DNA from: Bugula neritina
Lineage: Eukaryota; Bryozoa; Gymnolaemata; Cheilostomatida; Bugulidae
Reading direction: 5' to 3'
Assembly (NCBI GenBank): GCA_964035545.1
Contig: CAXIUT010000303.1
Span: forward strand, 1-64,000
Length of the DNA: 64,000 bases
The notes under the pieces were generated by a model. That model had not been told where the DNA came from. It did no database searches and saw only the letters and a list, made by a program, of their open reading frames with translations. This document shows positions 21,504 to 32,803 of the stretch, in pieces; within the stretch, counting starts at the first letter, position 1; each line of letters opens with the position of its first letter. The translations under genes and the position numbers were made by a program.

Positions 21504-22916
21504 ATGAGGGAAAGCAGACTCAATTCAACTGTTTCAACCACTGATAAGAACAAATATCCGCGTTGTGATCGGAAAAAAGAACATGCCAAAGAATCTCTTA
21601 ACCTTGTTTGTTTGACTGCTACTTGTAAGCAGAGAGGACTTGTTTGTGTACAATGTAAAACTGGAGGTGAACATATGGGACATAACATCCAACCTTTAAA
21701 AACATTTTTAAGTAAGTTAGAGACCTCTCTTCAAAGAATATAGAATGCTAGAGCTCCTAAAATAAAAATGGAGGAAAATCCATCCAATATTTCTGTTGTT
21801 AATGATGGCTCACATGTTGTTAACGAGCGTACAGTACTTGAGAAACTATAGGAACAACATTTTTAGATGCTTTCATTGATGAAACTCCATTTGTAGGAGA
21901 TTTGTGAGCGAGTAAGGGTTTGTGAGGAAGAGATCATTAAGGAGTTCAATCGTGCTAGGGAGAAGATCTACACTGAGGTACTAAGAGAAATATTAAGTAT
22001 TAAAAAGAAAATATAATTACTAAATCGTTAGTAGACGTCCAAAAATATTTTTCCGAGTCATAGAGAGAAGAAGGACTGGATTTAAAACTGAATATATCTA
22101 AGATATTGTCTTTGATAAAAGTAGATAAAAGTATTTTATATTCAAAATAGATGACTTTTCAATCAGCAATTAGGCTGAAATGGAGCTAAATTCATATACT
22201 TTATCAACAAAAACCTTTAAAAATAATATTTTAGTTTGGGAAAGATAGACAGTCAATATCATTAGTGACATATTCAAATCTAAAAACCTGAATATCAGTT
22301 TAAATAAGGACCTATTCGACCAACAACAGCTGTTGACTCTTCAAATAAACCTCAAAACTTGACCTTTTCATTGCAACTCAAAACGTATATACATATATAT
22401 GAATAGATAATCAATAGTGTTGGACAAAGAACATAAAATAGCAAGAGTAAAAGATGATAAAAATGGTAAAATAATTTTGCTAAACCAATCTATTTTAGAA
22501 TACAAAAATGTTCCTATAAAATTCAAGGTAGTTGCTCAAACTGGTCCTTCTGTTATCCAGGTAGGCTTATGTCTGAAACCAATAATCGCTCAAAAAACAT
22601 ATAAATTTTAAAGTAATTTCCTTTATATCAAGAAAACAATGCAAACCATGGGATGTTTGTCTTCTCCTCAAACGGTTTTGTTTACTCTAGCAATGACAAT
22701 CAAGTTAACAACATAAAGGGAACTTTGCTATTCAAGACAGGAGATGAGTTGAGTTTATAGGTAGATTCTAAGGAGAACAAATTACTAATAAAGAAGAAAA
22801 GCGATAACAAGACAGCTGAGATAAATTTGAAGCATATTGGATAGGCAGACTGGAAAGATCTTTACTATTGTGTATCGATGAATAGTGTAGGGGATAAGGT
22901 GCAGTTGATGGGATGA
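21504..22916 (+). CDS. B-box zinc-finger coiled-coil protein (TRIM-like, SPRY-like C-terminus)
   Basis: N-terminal B-box-like zinc site (CDRKKEHAKESLNLVC ... CKQRG ... CVQC ... HMGH, about residues 20-60), a coiled coil (about residues 110-180) and a C-terminal beta-rich domain resembling SPRY/galectin-type folds (HGMFVFSSNGFVYSS, LLFKTGDELSL). Predicted 20-nt introns: 21978-21997, 22131-22150 and 22613-22632, plus a 22-nt one at 22385-22406. One further frame change between about 22230 and 22300 has no good 20-nt intron and may be a sequence error, so that part of the protein is uncertain. No RING domain precedes the B-box. Confidence 0.65.
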
Positions 22917-22965
22917 TTAATGATATGGTATGATTTATAATATAAATATTTATTATAAGTAAAGA

Positions 22966-24484
22966 TCATTTACGCATAGCTAAAGCTTTGAAAGCATTTT
23001 TAAAGTTTACTAATTTTTTATCTTTTATTTATGATTTTAAAAAGTCTTACTTTTAGCTAGTTTAGATATTATTGTGCCAAATATATTGATTTTGATGCTA
23101 CGTTTTATAAAAATCTGATGAAATACTCATATTGGAATAGTTGATAAGACTAGGGGAATCTTTTTTCTTTTTCGGAAGAATAAATGAACTATTCTATTTT
23201 ATCAATGTTTATTTTTGTTTGTTTTTCTTCTTGAGAGGATTATCTCCAAATTTATTCTATTTTGACTTATTCATAAACGAAATATCAAGATTTCTTCATT
23301 AATATATAGGTACCTAAATTTATCTTTAGTGCAATCGAGGTCGTTTGCATTAATATTTTTTGTCATAGCAACTTTGTCTTTAAATTATTTTTGATATGTG
23401 CTGGATTTAACCACCAATGAAGTTTAGGGGAATGAAGGAGTGCTATCTTGCTTATGATTATAGGGTTCATTGTAACCGTAGTTTATAAATTGGGTGGAAT
23501 ATGATGTTTTTAGGAGAGGTTGTCGATTGACGCTATACGAGTTATTATGTTTTTCAGGTTTGATGTAGTCTTTTTTAAATGGTTTTTTGAAGAAGAAATT
23601 AGCTGAATAAATTAATGAGTACAAGTTGAGTTAAAAGTGGTGATTCCGTCTTTATTTTTTGAATTAAGACTTCCTGAAGACTACCTAGTATTGAACCCTT
23701 TGAAGGTATTATACTTGGCTGATTCCTCTAATAATTTTTTATTGCTGAAGGAAGAGATAGTATTTCTTTGATTTTTAGTATTAAAATACTGATATTTAAG
23801 AAACTAAGATTCTATATTTTAGTTAGCAATCATTCTTTACAGAAGCTATATTTTTTTATTAATCTAAACCAATTTCTAACATTTATTACTTTATTCAATT
23901 TGTTCTCTCAATTCTTGGAAATAAGTTTATATTGATTTAAACTATCTGTTAATATCTATTTAGTTAGTTTTTTTCATGAGACTGGTTCTACTTTTTTGAC
24001 TATTTTATTTTTGATATGATTTGAATGTTTTATCAATAAAAGATTCTATCTTATTTTATAATTCTTCTATTGATTTATTGTTCTTCACTTGCACTATTTT
24101 TATCTCATTCACTCCTCTCCATTCTGATATCTTCCCCGGACACTCAAATACCTCATCCTATTATCCATATTATATCTATACTTACTATCTTATCTTCTTT
24201 GCATCTCCATGATCTTTCTTCATCTTCTTCACGTACTACCTTATATCTCGAGGACTTGCGCTCTCATTCTCTTCATCTTTTCTCTACCTTGAAGTCTACT
24301 GAGTCAGCACTCGAGTTGGCTTTTTGACTATAGGAGATGATTCATAGAGTTGTGGAGGAGTGATGGTATCATTTCTTCTTTTGAGCATGGTTTGAAAGAC
24401 TATTTTTTGAGGTTTTGAGTTGAGTCGAGTAGTGGCCGAGCGACAGTGTGAAAGACAGTTAGCTTTAGATTTTCTGCTTTGCAT
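22966..24484 (-). CDS. Hypothetical Lys/Asn-rich coiled-coil protein
   Basis: 492 residues after removing two 20-nt introns (23294-23313 and 23603-23622); the sum is an exact multiple of three. A basic N-terminus (Ser/Thr/Arg-rich, residues 1-60), an acidic Glu-rich middle, a coiled coil around residues 150-260 and a basic tail. No catalytic or zinc motif. Unknown function. The start ATG (24482-24484) lies 143 bp from the second interstitial telomere tract, again the arrangement of a gene facing a chromosome end. Confidence 0.7.
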
Positions 24485-24627
24485 TTCTTCTGATTAATTT
24501 AGAACAAATAATAAAAGATCCAATGACTGGATATTATATTTTGACTAGCTATAATAATCATCAAATTCATAGTATTAATGATAAATATAAATAACTAAAT
24601 CAATTGAGTATATTTTTTCTTTCTGGT

Positions 24628-24710
24628 GGGGTTGGGGTTGGGGTTGGGGTTGGGGTTGGGGTTGGGGTTGGGGTTGGGGTTGGGGTTGGGGTTGGGGTTG
24701 GGGTTGGGGG
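24628..24710. repeat. Interstitial telomeric tract (G4T2), right-end orientation
   Basis: 83 bp of GGGGTT repeats ending in a GGGGG unit followed directly by unique sequence at 24711. Orientation is that of a right chromosome end, as for the tract at 7893. It separates the start of a minus-strand gene (24484) from the stop of the next minus-strand gene (24740). No inverted C4A2 partner is present. Confidence 0.95.
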
Positions 24711-24739
24711 ATGTTATCTGACTAGTAGAAGGTTCTTTT

Positions 24740-25770
24740 TCATTAAAAGCTATCCTCTTTTGACTAACATATTTTCTATAAAAGATATACTAATTTTTAT
24801 GTTCCTTCAAGGTTCCAATCAAAAGGAATAACTGCTACTATTGAAAGAAGACTATTTTGAAATTACATAAAGGATAGTTGATTTTATTTTGTTGATGATC
24901 GATAGATATCAATAGCTTAATTATTCTTTACTATTTGTGGAAGTATATTGGTTTATTCTAAAACTTTTAGAAATGAGTTAAGTGATAAAAATCCATTGTT
25001 TTCAAAGTAATTATAAAGTGAATTAAGGTAGTTTTGGGTAATTCTGATGACTTATCGGCATTATCTTTCTTCTTTAGGAGATATTTTAGTATTTTTAATG
25101 ATGAAGTTCAAATTATACTATTCTGTTTATATAATAGTAGTTGATCATACAGTTTTTGTAAATTTAGATTTAATTTGTCTGATATTTTATCAATAAGAAA
25201 TAAAAACTGTTAGAAAGTAATTTATCTGTTTGAATGATTGAACATATCGAATGTTTATCCAGTCAAATTTGGACAAATACTTGTTAAGATTTATTTAGCT
25301 ATCTCTGCTTAAAGTATTGTCTTGTTTTAACTTTCCTTTTTACGACATAGATCAATAAATTTATTGTAGAGGGGTTAATGATAAGTCCCTAATTTTTATC
25401 TAAAAGAACAATCTATTTATTCTAGTTGGCTTATAATAGATCTTTAGGTCTTGAAATGCATAACATTTGGCTTTTAGTCAAGAATTGATGATAATTCTTG
25501 CTATGAGAGATAGAAGTGTTTAAATCTTTATCTTTTTGATAAATTGATACATCCTTGTGAAACTTCTATTATCTAAAGCAACTTGTAGATCTTTTATTAG
25601 TCCTTTATATCTCCTTGACTGTTGATGTTACTCAACAGGATCAGATACTCAAGAAAGCATATAAAATTAAATTTGAAGTGTTTTCTTTGAAGAGTATCTT
25701 ATGAGAATAGTTGCGAAAAGACAGGTTTTGATTATTTTTATCTGAGAAATTAAAATATCAAAAAACTCAT
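24740..25770 (-). CDS. Hypothetical helical protein (frame uncertain)
   Basis: About 340 residues, not recognised. Two short segments (FDMFNHSNREITFEQFLFLI and YNYFENNGFLSLNSFLKVL) vaguely recall degenerate EF-hand helix-loop-helices but lack the calcium-binding Asp pattern. The frame shifts once between about 25095 and 25130 where no 20-nt intron fits. Start ATG 25768-25770. Its TGA is 30 bp from the telomere tract. Confidence 0.5.
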
Positions 25771-25964
25771 AGGTTTGTTTGTTATTCTTGGAATTAGATT
25801 AAGTTATCGAGATAGTTTGCTAAATATTTTGAATTCATCCTACTTGTTTGCCTTTCCTTCTAGTCTAAAATAAGATTTATAGAGAGCAAATAATCCAGTT
25901 TAAAATCTTTTAAGAAAAGAAAAACAATGTTATTTAAGCAAAGAAAGAGAGAGAAAGGCAAGAC

Positions 25965-26267
25965 ATGATCCAAATTGAGTTTATTTTAAGATAGCATCGT
26001 ATAAAGGTTGTAAATGAATGGTAAAAAGTTTATTTAAATTATCTTCTTAACTATCATTTTGAAACTACAGATGTCCTATTTATTGAAGAACATTTAAAAA
26101 AGACTAATAGCTAAGAGAAGTAGTTTTGGCGTAATTATAGTAGATAAGGTCAAGTTCTGACAGTTGAACAGAATGTTGGAGTTGAATATCTACGAGTAAT
26201 CTTCGATAGTTATGGATTTTTAGAGAAGAATGGTTCTACTTGTCTGCGAAGGAACAATAGTAAATGA
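25965..26267 (+). CDS. Small hypothetical protein
   Basis: 100 codons, open frame with TAA/TAG as Glu, no intron. Helical composition with aromatic residues (FWRNYS, IFDSYGFLEKNGS). No family recognised. The reading is supported only by length and the amino-acid pattern, so it may be spurious. Confidence 0.4.
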
Positions 26268-26387
26268 ATATTCTTTGGAGTCTTGTATGGAATTGTTAGA
26301 ATATTGAAGGTTTGCTAGCTTTCATTGTTCTAAATATTATATCAAATTAATAGATTATTTGTTTTGTATAAAGGGACTCGCAAACAA

Positions 26388-26888
26388 ATGAAATATATCT
26401 TTCAAATAGTTATCGTTATCTTAGTTGGTTCTGTATTAAGTTGTGATTTAACTCGATAAAGCAATCAGATAAGAGTTCCAGAAGAACTAGAGATGACTTT
26501 TCCTCCCTTTATGTCATCAAATCGTCTTCTTTGTTTCAAACTAAACCTTCCTCAATCTGATCAGGTTTATATTGTTAGACTTGACTATTTTCCATACATG
26601 TGTTTAGATGCAGAAAATGATGTAAAAATGGCTTGGAATGGATAAGTTTATGAAGCTAAAGTCAATATAACTCGCAAATGCAAGAAAAATACTTTGAAAT
26701 AGACTGAATAAGAACCATATCGAATGATATACTAGTTTAGACAGGGCTATCATAAAGGAGGAATTCTTGTGCATAAGGAACTAGTTCATTTCTACTTACC
26801 AACTATCATAGGTCTATTTCTCTTGAGTATTTTCCTGTAAAAGGTGATATTCCGGGTGAATAGTAAGAGCTAAAGTAAAGAAGAATGA
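26388..26888 (+). CDS. Small type I membrane protein, secretory
   Basis: 166 residues. N-terminal signal peptide (MKYIFQIVIVILVGSVLSC, cleavage likely after Ser/Cys 18-19), a lumenal domain of about 105 residues with paired Cys and an N-glycosylation sequon (NIT), one C-terminal transmembrane helix (YLPTIIGLFLLSIFL) and a short basic tail. The layout recalls ER membrane complex subunit 7 or PIG-X-like proteins, but no motif decides this. Convergent with the YjbQ gene, 22 bp between stops. Confidence 0.65.
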
Positions 26889-26910
26889 TATGATACCATG
26901 ATATGATCAA

Positions 26911-27345
26911 TCAATATTTTTGTCCTTGCATTGTGACTGTAACTTGTCTTGTATGGTTGTGCGTTCGATACTACATGAGCCAAATTCCTTGCCATGTTCC
27001 TAGTCCCAATTTTCCATTAGTAATGGGGATGTTGATGGATGCTCCGCTTAAAACGCTTTTTACATGGGCTGGCATATCATCTGGACCTTCACAGTCATGT
27101 TGATAAAGTCCTTTTCCTTATGGTACAAGTTTGTTAAAAGTATTTTCCATATCTTTTTGAACAGTCGGATCATAGTTTTAGCAAAGAGCAAGACCAGCAG
27201 ATGTGTGATGGAGGAATATATTGCAGAGTCCCACTTTTATCTGACCAAGGTCTTCATGGATAGGTGCTAGGATTTAATCTGTAATCAGATAGCATCCTCT
27301 TTTTCTTGTTTTAAGTGAAAAAGCTTTTTGGAACCAAGCTGCCAT
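26911..27345 (-). CDS. YjbQ/UPF0047 family protein
   Basis: 144 residues covering the entire YjbQ fold: [45 protein letters not shown], and [14 protein letters not shown]. Glu in ENYDP and in LMEYR is TAA/TAG-encoded and invariant in the family, supporting the code call. Bacterial members have weak thiamine-phosphate synthase activity and complement thiE; the eukaryotic role is unclear. Conserved His and Asp residues of the metal site ([13 protein letters not shown] in PAHV) are present. Intronless. Confidence 0.93.
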
Positions 27346-27383
27346 GATACAATATTTTTTACTTAATAATTATTATCATTTAA

Positions 27384-28421
27384 TCAATGGCAATCTTTAT
27401 TGACTGAACAAAGCTATTTGAGTTGATTTGTTCCAATTTTCATAGACCTTCCGAATACATCTGAACTATACTACCACATTCCAAGTCCTGCAAACCATTT
27501 CATGTTCGTATATGCAGTTGATAGAGATATTCCTAAAGTTAGTGAATCCATGTATCCTGACCCAGTGGTATCACTTGGTGTAACTGGCTTGACTACAACT
27601 ATTTTTTTAAGATCAACTCCTCGCTGGTTTATCTCTGAAACTGATGTATTTGGATGAAGACCTGATGATTTCACAAAAAGCTATTCATATGTATTGTAGC
27701 GTGATATTCCTAAATTAAAGAACTGAACATTATAGAAGTTGACAGTTTTATTTATTTTAGTGTTGATCTAAGTATAACTACGATTCATGTAGTCTTCAGA
27801 TATGAAAAAGGAAGCTGAAGGCGAGTGAGTGATAATTTGTTCAGGCAAGAGCTTTCTCAAATGAGTATGGAAATTTATCAGCCATTATGATCCGTTACCA
27901 ATATGAAGAGCACGCTAATCTTGCCAATTGATATCACATCCATCAAGGTTGTTATCAAGAACAAAAGTAGCTAACTTACTTGCACATTCAAGAGCACTCA
28001 ATCCAATAGAAGTAGGTATTTAGCGGTTTCCAAAAGCACTTATCATAACATGTGATTTTTTATCGTTGTATTTTTGTCTAAGATTTTGTTGGATTTCTTG
28101 TTTAGTTTTACCAAAAACAGAATCATCACCAAAAAAATCAATCGGTCTGCTCCAAGCCAATGCAGCTCCAGTAGAATCATCACCACAAGACCAAAATCCA
28201 AGCAATATATAGTTGTATATTTATTAATCAGCATACCCAGGTACTCCTAAAGAAGAAGCTAGCCTTTAAGCAGGATAATATTCTTTGATCTTATCAATAA
28301 AACCCACCCTCATAGGATAGATATTTCTAGGTATGTTTTTAAATTATTGATCGTCTGATAGCTAGCTTATCTACAAGGAAACTGCGATGGCTAACAAGCA
28401 GCTGAAGAGGAAATAAATCAT
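27384..28421 (-). CDS. GH18 chitinase-like protein with altered catalytic motif
   Basis: 345 residues, intronless, with an N-terminal signal peptide (MIYFLFSCLLAIAVSL). TIM-barrel features of glycoside hydrolase 18 are visible: LLGFWSCGDD near beta-1, VMISAFGN (SxGG-type strand), and NLDGCDINWQD at the catalytic strand. The GH18 signature DGxDxDxE has become DGCDINWQ: the second Asp is Asn and the catalytic Glu is Gln (CAA, a normal Gln codon, so not explained by the code). Hydrolysis is therefore unlikely; carbohydrate binding (chi-lectin-like) is the likelier role. Secreted or lumenal. Confidence 0.75.
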
Positions 28422-28504
28422 TATGAGATTTTTTTAAATATAAAGGATAATAAAGTTATAATTAATCTACTATAATAGAAATAAGAACGATATGTAGGAG
28501 ATGA

Positions 28505-29341
28505 TCAATTGATGATATATTGACTGCGCAGACTGTATCTTTCGATGAATTTGATGGCCCATCCTCTGCTAGCTTTGAAAAAGATGTCTGTAGATCGACT
28601 CAATGCATACTCTTGGATCTCGTCAATAGAAACCATTTCTCCTTCAATTTTTTATCTCCTCAACCACTTGTACAATTCTTCTTAGAGTTCCGGATTTGTT
28701 CGTCTACGTCCACCTCCTCTCTTTCTGAAAATTCCATCAGTAGACCATCTTTTTATATTTTTGCAGGGAATGCCAAGGTTTCTGCTGACTTCAGTGATAG
28801 ACATTTTTTAGTCGACAAAGAGTGAAACTGCTCTTACTTTTTCTTGCACGCTATAGCTTTTGTAAGGTCCTCTCTTGTATTACTTTTCATCAGAATCATT
28901 GAAGGAAGACTATCCTTCATAAGGTAGCATGGGAAGAATCTAATAATTTTCAACTCCTTCATTGCCTTCTTGTTCGATCTACTACTCCAACTTTTCTTCT
29001 TTTTTGACTAAATCAAAGGTAAGTTTTTTGGCGGGATGAAGTTTTGAACATTCTTTTCTGTTTTTTACTGGTTGAAGAGAGGAGTAAGATTCTTTGTCTT
29101 CCATTTGATTTTCTTCTGACAACTTGTATAGCTAGTTGTAGAGGTTTTCTTTTTGGTAGCTGAGAGTAAGAGTGTTGATTAGGTTGAGGATCCCTTTTGG
29201 ATGAATCCAAATGGCTAGTGCTTCACTGAGTTACTGAGAAGAGTTTTTGTGTGTTTTAACCCAGCTGATGGCTTTATGTAGGAAGCCTTTGAAGACTTGA
29301 GTGAGGAAGAATAGTGATTATTCGTAGTCCGACATAGACAT
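28505..29341 (-). CDS. CENP-B/pogo-type DNA-binding protein (domesticated transposase domain)
   Basis: 278 residues, intronless. After an acidic/basic linker of about 140 residues come a psq-type helix-turn-helix (KVRAVSLFVDEKMSITEVSRNLGIPCKNIKRW) and a CENPB/Tc5-type HTH (RRRTNPELEEELYKWLRREK ... ASRGWAIKFIERYSLRS), the pair found at the N-terminus of pogo/Tigger transposases and CENP-B. The DDE catalytic domain is absent, so this is a DNA-binding protein, not an active transposase. Start ATG 29339-29341; a second in-frame ATG lies two codons later. Confidence 0.72.
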
Positions 29342-29526
29342 GAATCAAATCGAAAACACTAATATTATAGTAAGGTATATTGCCTCCAAAAAAAGATAGA
29401 TTTAATTCAAATAATCATATTAAATTTATGATATACATTTGTTCGATAAAATAATATAATATTCGATGATGAGAGATCGTGTTCTATGCCTGACTATTAT
29501 ATTGATATTATTTAAGTTAAAATTCG

Positions 29527-32500
29527 ATGGGAGCATGTGTGGGTAGTAATAGTGAAAGAAGTAAGCAATAACTCTATACTGCTTTGGGGACTATTCCAGA
29601 AGATGCCAAATCTATCAGTAGAGACAATTTGCCTACCCTTCAATTTTGTTTTATTTTGGCAGATATTGTACTTAAAAGGGTCTAGTATGTATCAATCAGC
29701 TAAAATAGAAAGAAATATCATTAAAGTTTAAAGTCTAGGGACTTAATTAATACACTACGACACTCAAAAGAGTCGATCAAAATAAAAAAGTCAATGTATA
29801 AATGAGACTATTTAGTGGAAAATTAACTATCGATCTTAAGCTAAGATGAACTAGTACGATTTAAGAATGAAATTTTTAGTTATTGAAGCTTACAACAAAA
29901 ATAAAGAAATGCTTGGACATATAACAGTCAATCTCTATATGATATGGAGGGGACCATATCACCTTAATCTACCTTTCTTTATGGATGATTCCAAAGATAC
30001 ACGCATTTCTTTCAACTATAGAATCTCTCAGGGAGTTCATCTGCTTGTAGATAACCTCTAGACCTGTCTCATGCCCAATACCAGAAAAGGTGCAGGGGAA
30101 TACTACACATTTTGGATTTAACCCATTGTAGTTTTTTATTTATTAAGATAGGACAGCAACTGGAACCAGCTAAACATACTTATTTTTTGAAGATTGATGA
30201 TGGAAAAATGGGACTGGCTCGAGGTAAAAGTAGATAGGGTTTTTAAGAACCTTAAATGTTTGAATAGTCAGTTCCTAACTTAAATACTGTTTACACATAG
30301 AAGCCAATAACAGAAGTTCATACTACAAAGAGTGACAGGATGGTGTGGTTGAAATAAAAAGCAAAGGATTTAACATTGCCTCTAATAGATACAACTATCT
30401 ATGTTTCTTAAATTTATGAGACTTCTTTATATCTTATTTTCTTTAGTGTAATTCCTGGTAAAGAAAATAAGTTTGAAGTTGACAGTTCTTGCTTCTTTTC
30501 TCTTTCTAAAATAATGGATAACCAGTCATCAATCTGGAAGGATCCCAGAACAAAGTTGTCATATCAGCAATATGAAATAAAGATGAATCAAAAAGTATGG
30601 CATCATGGAAAGTAGATGGGTGAATCTCATGTTCATTTTAATGTTAAAGTTCAATGTCATGAACATCAAATGTTAACTTGTGTAAGAACTTAAAAAGGAA
30701 TATAAACATCAAGTCCTGTATTCATTACCACTAAATCAAGAGAAAGTTAAGAAATAAAATCTTTGAAAAAGTTGACTGAATCCATTCAAAAAGATCTTTA
30801 TTAAATATAGAAAACTAGTAATGATCATGTCGAAGATATAAGATAGATTATGGCTGATATTAAAGTAAGTCAAAATAAAATATTAAAACTATTTGAGTAA
30901 ACTTCAAAGGAATCTATTCTAATATATTAATATCTCAATGAAAAGTAAATGGTCTAGGCTCAAAGGGTTCTTATTGATATAGGATTTAATACTTTAGCCT
31001 ATATTCGTCAGAGAATTAACCAAGACATTGAAAAACTTTGTTGGTAAATACTGATTTCCTTACTAAAAAGAGGATAATTTGTTTTATCTAAAATGTGTTT
31101 CAACTCTGCATAAAAAGATAAAATAACTAAGAGTCAGATTAATCAAGATTTAAGGACTAAAATAGATATTAGTATTAGATTTTTAGATTTGTTGAATCAA
31201 TTGATGGCAGTTACTCTTAATTCTTTGATTAATAAAGGAGATTAAAGCTAACAAGCTTTTGCTTAAGCTTTTTGTTCTTATGCTTACTTAAGAATTCCTA
31301 TCTTCAGGTAAAGTATCCTTCATATGATTGAAAAATAAAGCGATCCCAACATTAATTAATGGAGAATGATTACTTTTGGAAGAGACATGCATGAATATCG
31401 ACCGAATAGTGCTAAACAGCAATAAAATTATTTTGACAGCTTATTCAACTGGTAAAGTCATTTTTATAAATATATTGAAGCAGAACCTGATTTCAAAGTG
31501 AACCAGACTCGACTTCGATAGATAATGCAGAAATAAAAAAGCTGGTAAGATAGACTTTCCAAAAGAAGAGGAGCTTTCTTTACCTTTTTGTAGAATCTTG
31601 TCTCAGAAATAGAGTATGTATGTGTAGTAAGTAAGTATATAGATTGGTAATCTCTACCTGGGTATAACAAACTTCTTTATGCATTTTTGGCTGAAATGAA
31701 ACAAATGAAAGTGATCTATATGAACGACCGTTTTCGTCGCTGTTTGAAGAAAATGTTAGCTAATGAGAAACTATTGAATGTGTTTGTGGTTTTATTGATG
31801 AAGAAAACAAATATTAATGAAGTTAAAGAAACTATGACTACTTTAACTATTTTGGATGATTGTTTTAAGAGGATGAAAAAGACTGGCAGGGCTCTACCTG
31901 TTACTTTTGATTATAAATTTTTGATGCAAGGGTATAAAATGGTCTTGAATTCTGATTATGAGTATAATATATCGAAGTGTTTGGTTATTATTTACAATCA
32001 TTTCAGCTATTTTCCAAGTTAGTTCAGCTTAGAATTGATTCTTTTCTTGTTAAGTAAATACTTTTTTAAGTTTTTCTTTCACTGGTCTTATAGTTTAAGA
32101 AAAATATTTCATACTTTAATCTATGCTAAAGTTCATGTTCTAAGATAAAAAGAAGATACTGGAAGTATGCTATTTAGAAAAAAGAAACTAAAAGATAAAC
32201 TCAAGGATAAGAGTCAATAAGCTAAAGTGACTCCATATCATTCTCATTTGAAATTATTCGTGGTTCAACGCTTCTAGTACTTAATGGGTAATATTCGTTA
32301 AGAAATATTGCCAAGAATCTTACAGATCGAGGCTTTGAAGCCACCAAAATAGAAAAATCTTTATCACTAAAAGATGAAGAAAAAAATTGAGAAAAAAAGA
32401 AAATAATGGTTCCTAAGCTTCGAGACAGCTCAATGTCAACAAACCTGGAATAGCAGCTATGCGCTTTTTTAGTTAAGGCATTAGTAAGAATTTGATCGTG

Positions 32501-32725
32501 ACAAAAAATAAAATTTATTTTAAAGCAGAGTAAATGGAGATAGTTGGAATATAGAAAGATTAATGGCTGTATGTGAAGGCATCAGTCAATGAATATAAAG
32601 TCGTAATGTAGGACCTCTAAAAGAAATATTTGTAAAATCCTGACTATGAGCCATAGTTGGCTGCTAAGAAGATGAAGGATGGAAAAGAGAAAGATTTGTA
32701 GGAGAAATAAGTTGATGAATGGTGA
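29527..32725 (+). CDS. Large C2-like, probably N-myristoylated protein (DUF1765-like)
   Basis: About 1045 residues. Begins MGACVGSNS, a good N-myristoylation site with an adjacent Cys for palmitoylation. Three 20-nt introns near the 5' end (29689-29708, 29796-29815, 30128-30147) join the start to an N-terminal C2-like beta domain (LRMKFLVIEAYNKNKEMLGHITVNL). A long helical middle and a membrane-proximal region (LELILFLLSKYFFKFFFHW) resemble the DUF1765 family of fungi and protists; this is a tentative match. The last 115 codons (from about 32400, AAMRFFSEGISKNL onward) are in a different frame: one extra base, most likely in the A-rich run around 32385-32415. Peripheral membrane localisation is inferred. 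Confidence 0.65.
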
Positions 32726-32803
32726 TTATTTATATTCAACCAGATTAGAGATTGTATAATCTCAAGAACAAATCTCAATAAAACTGATTTATACTTATAA
32801 TCA

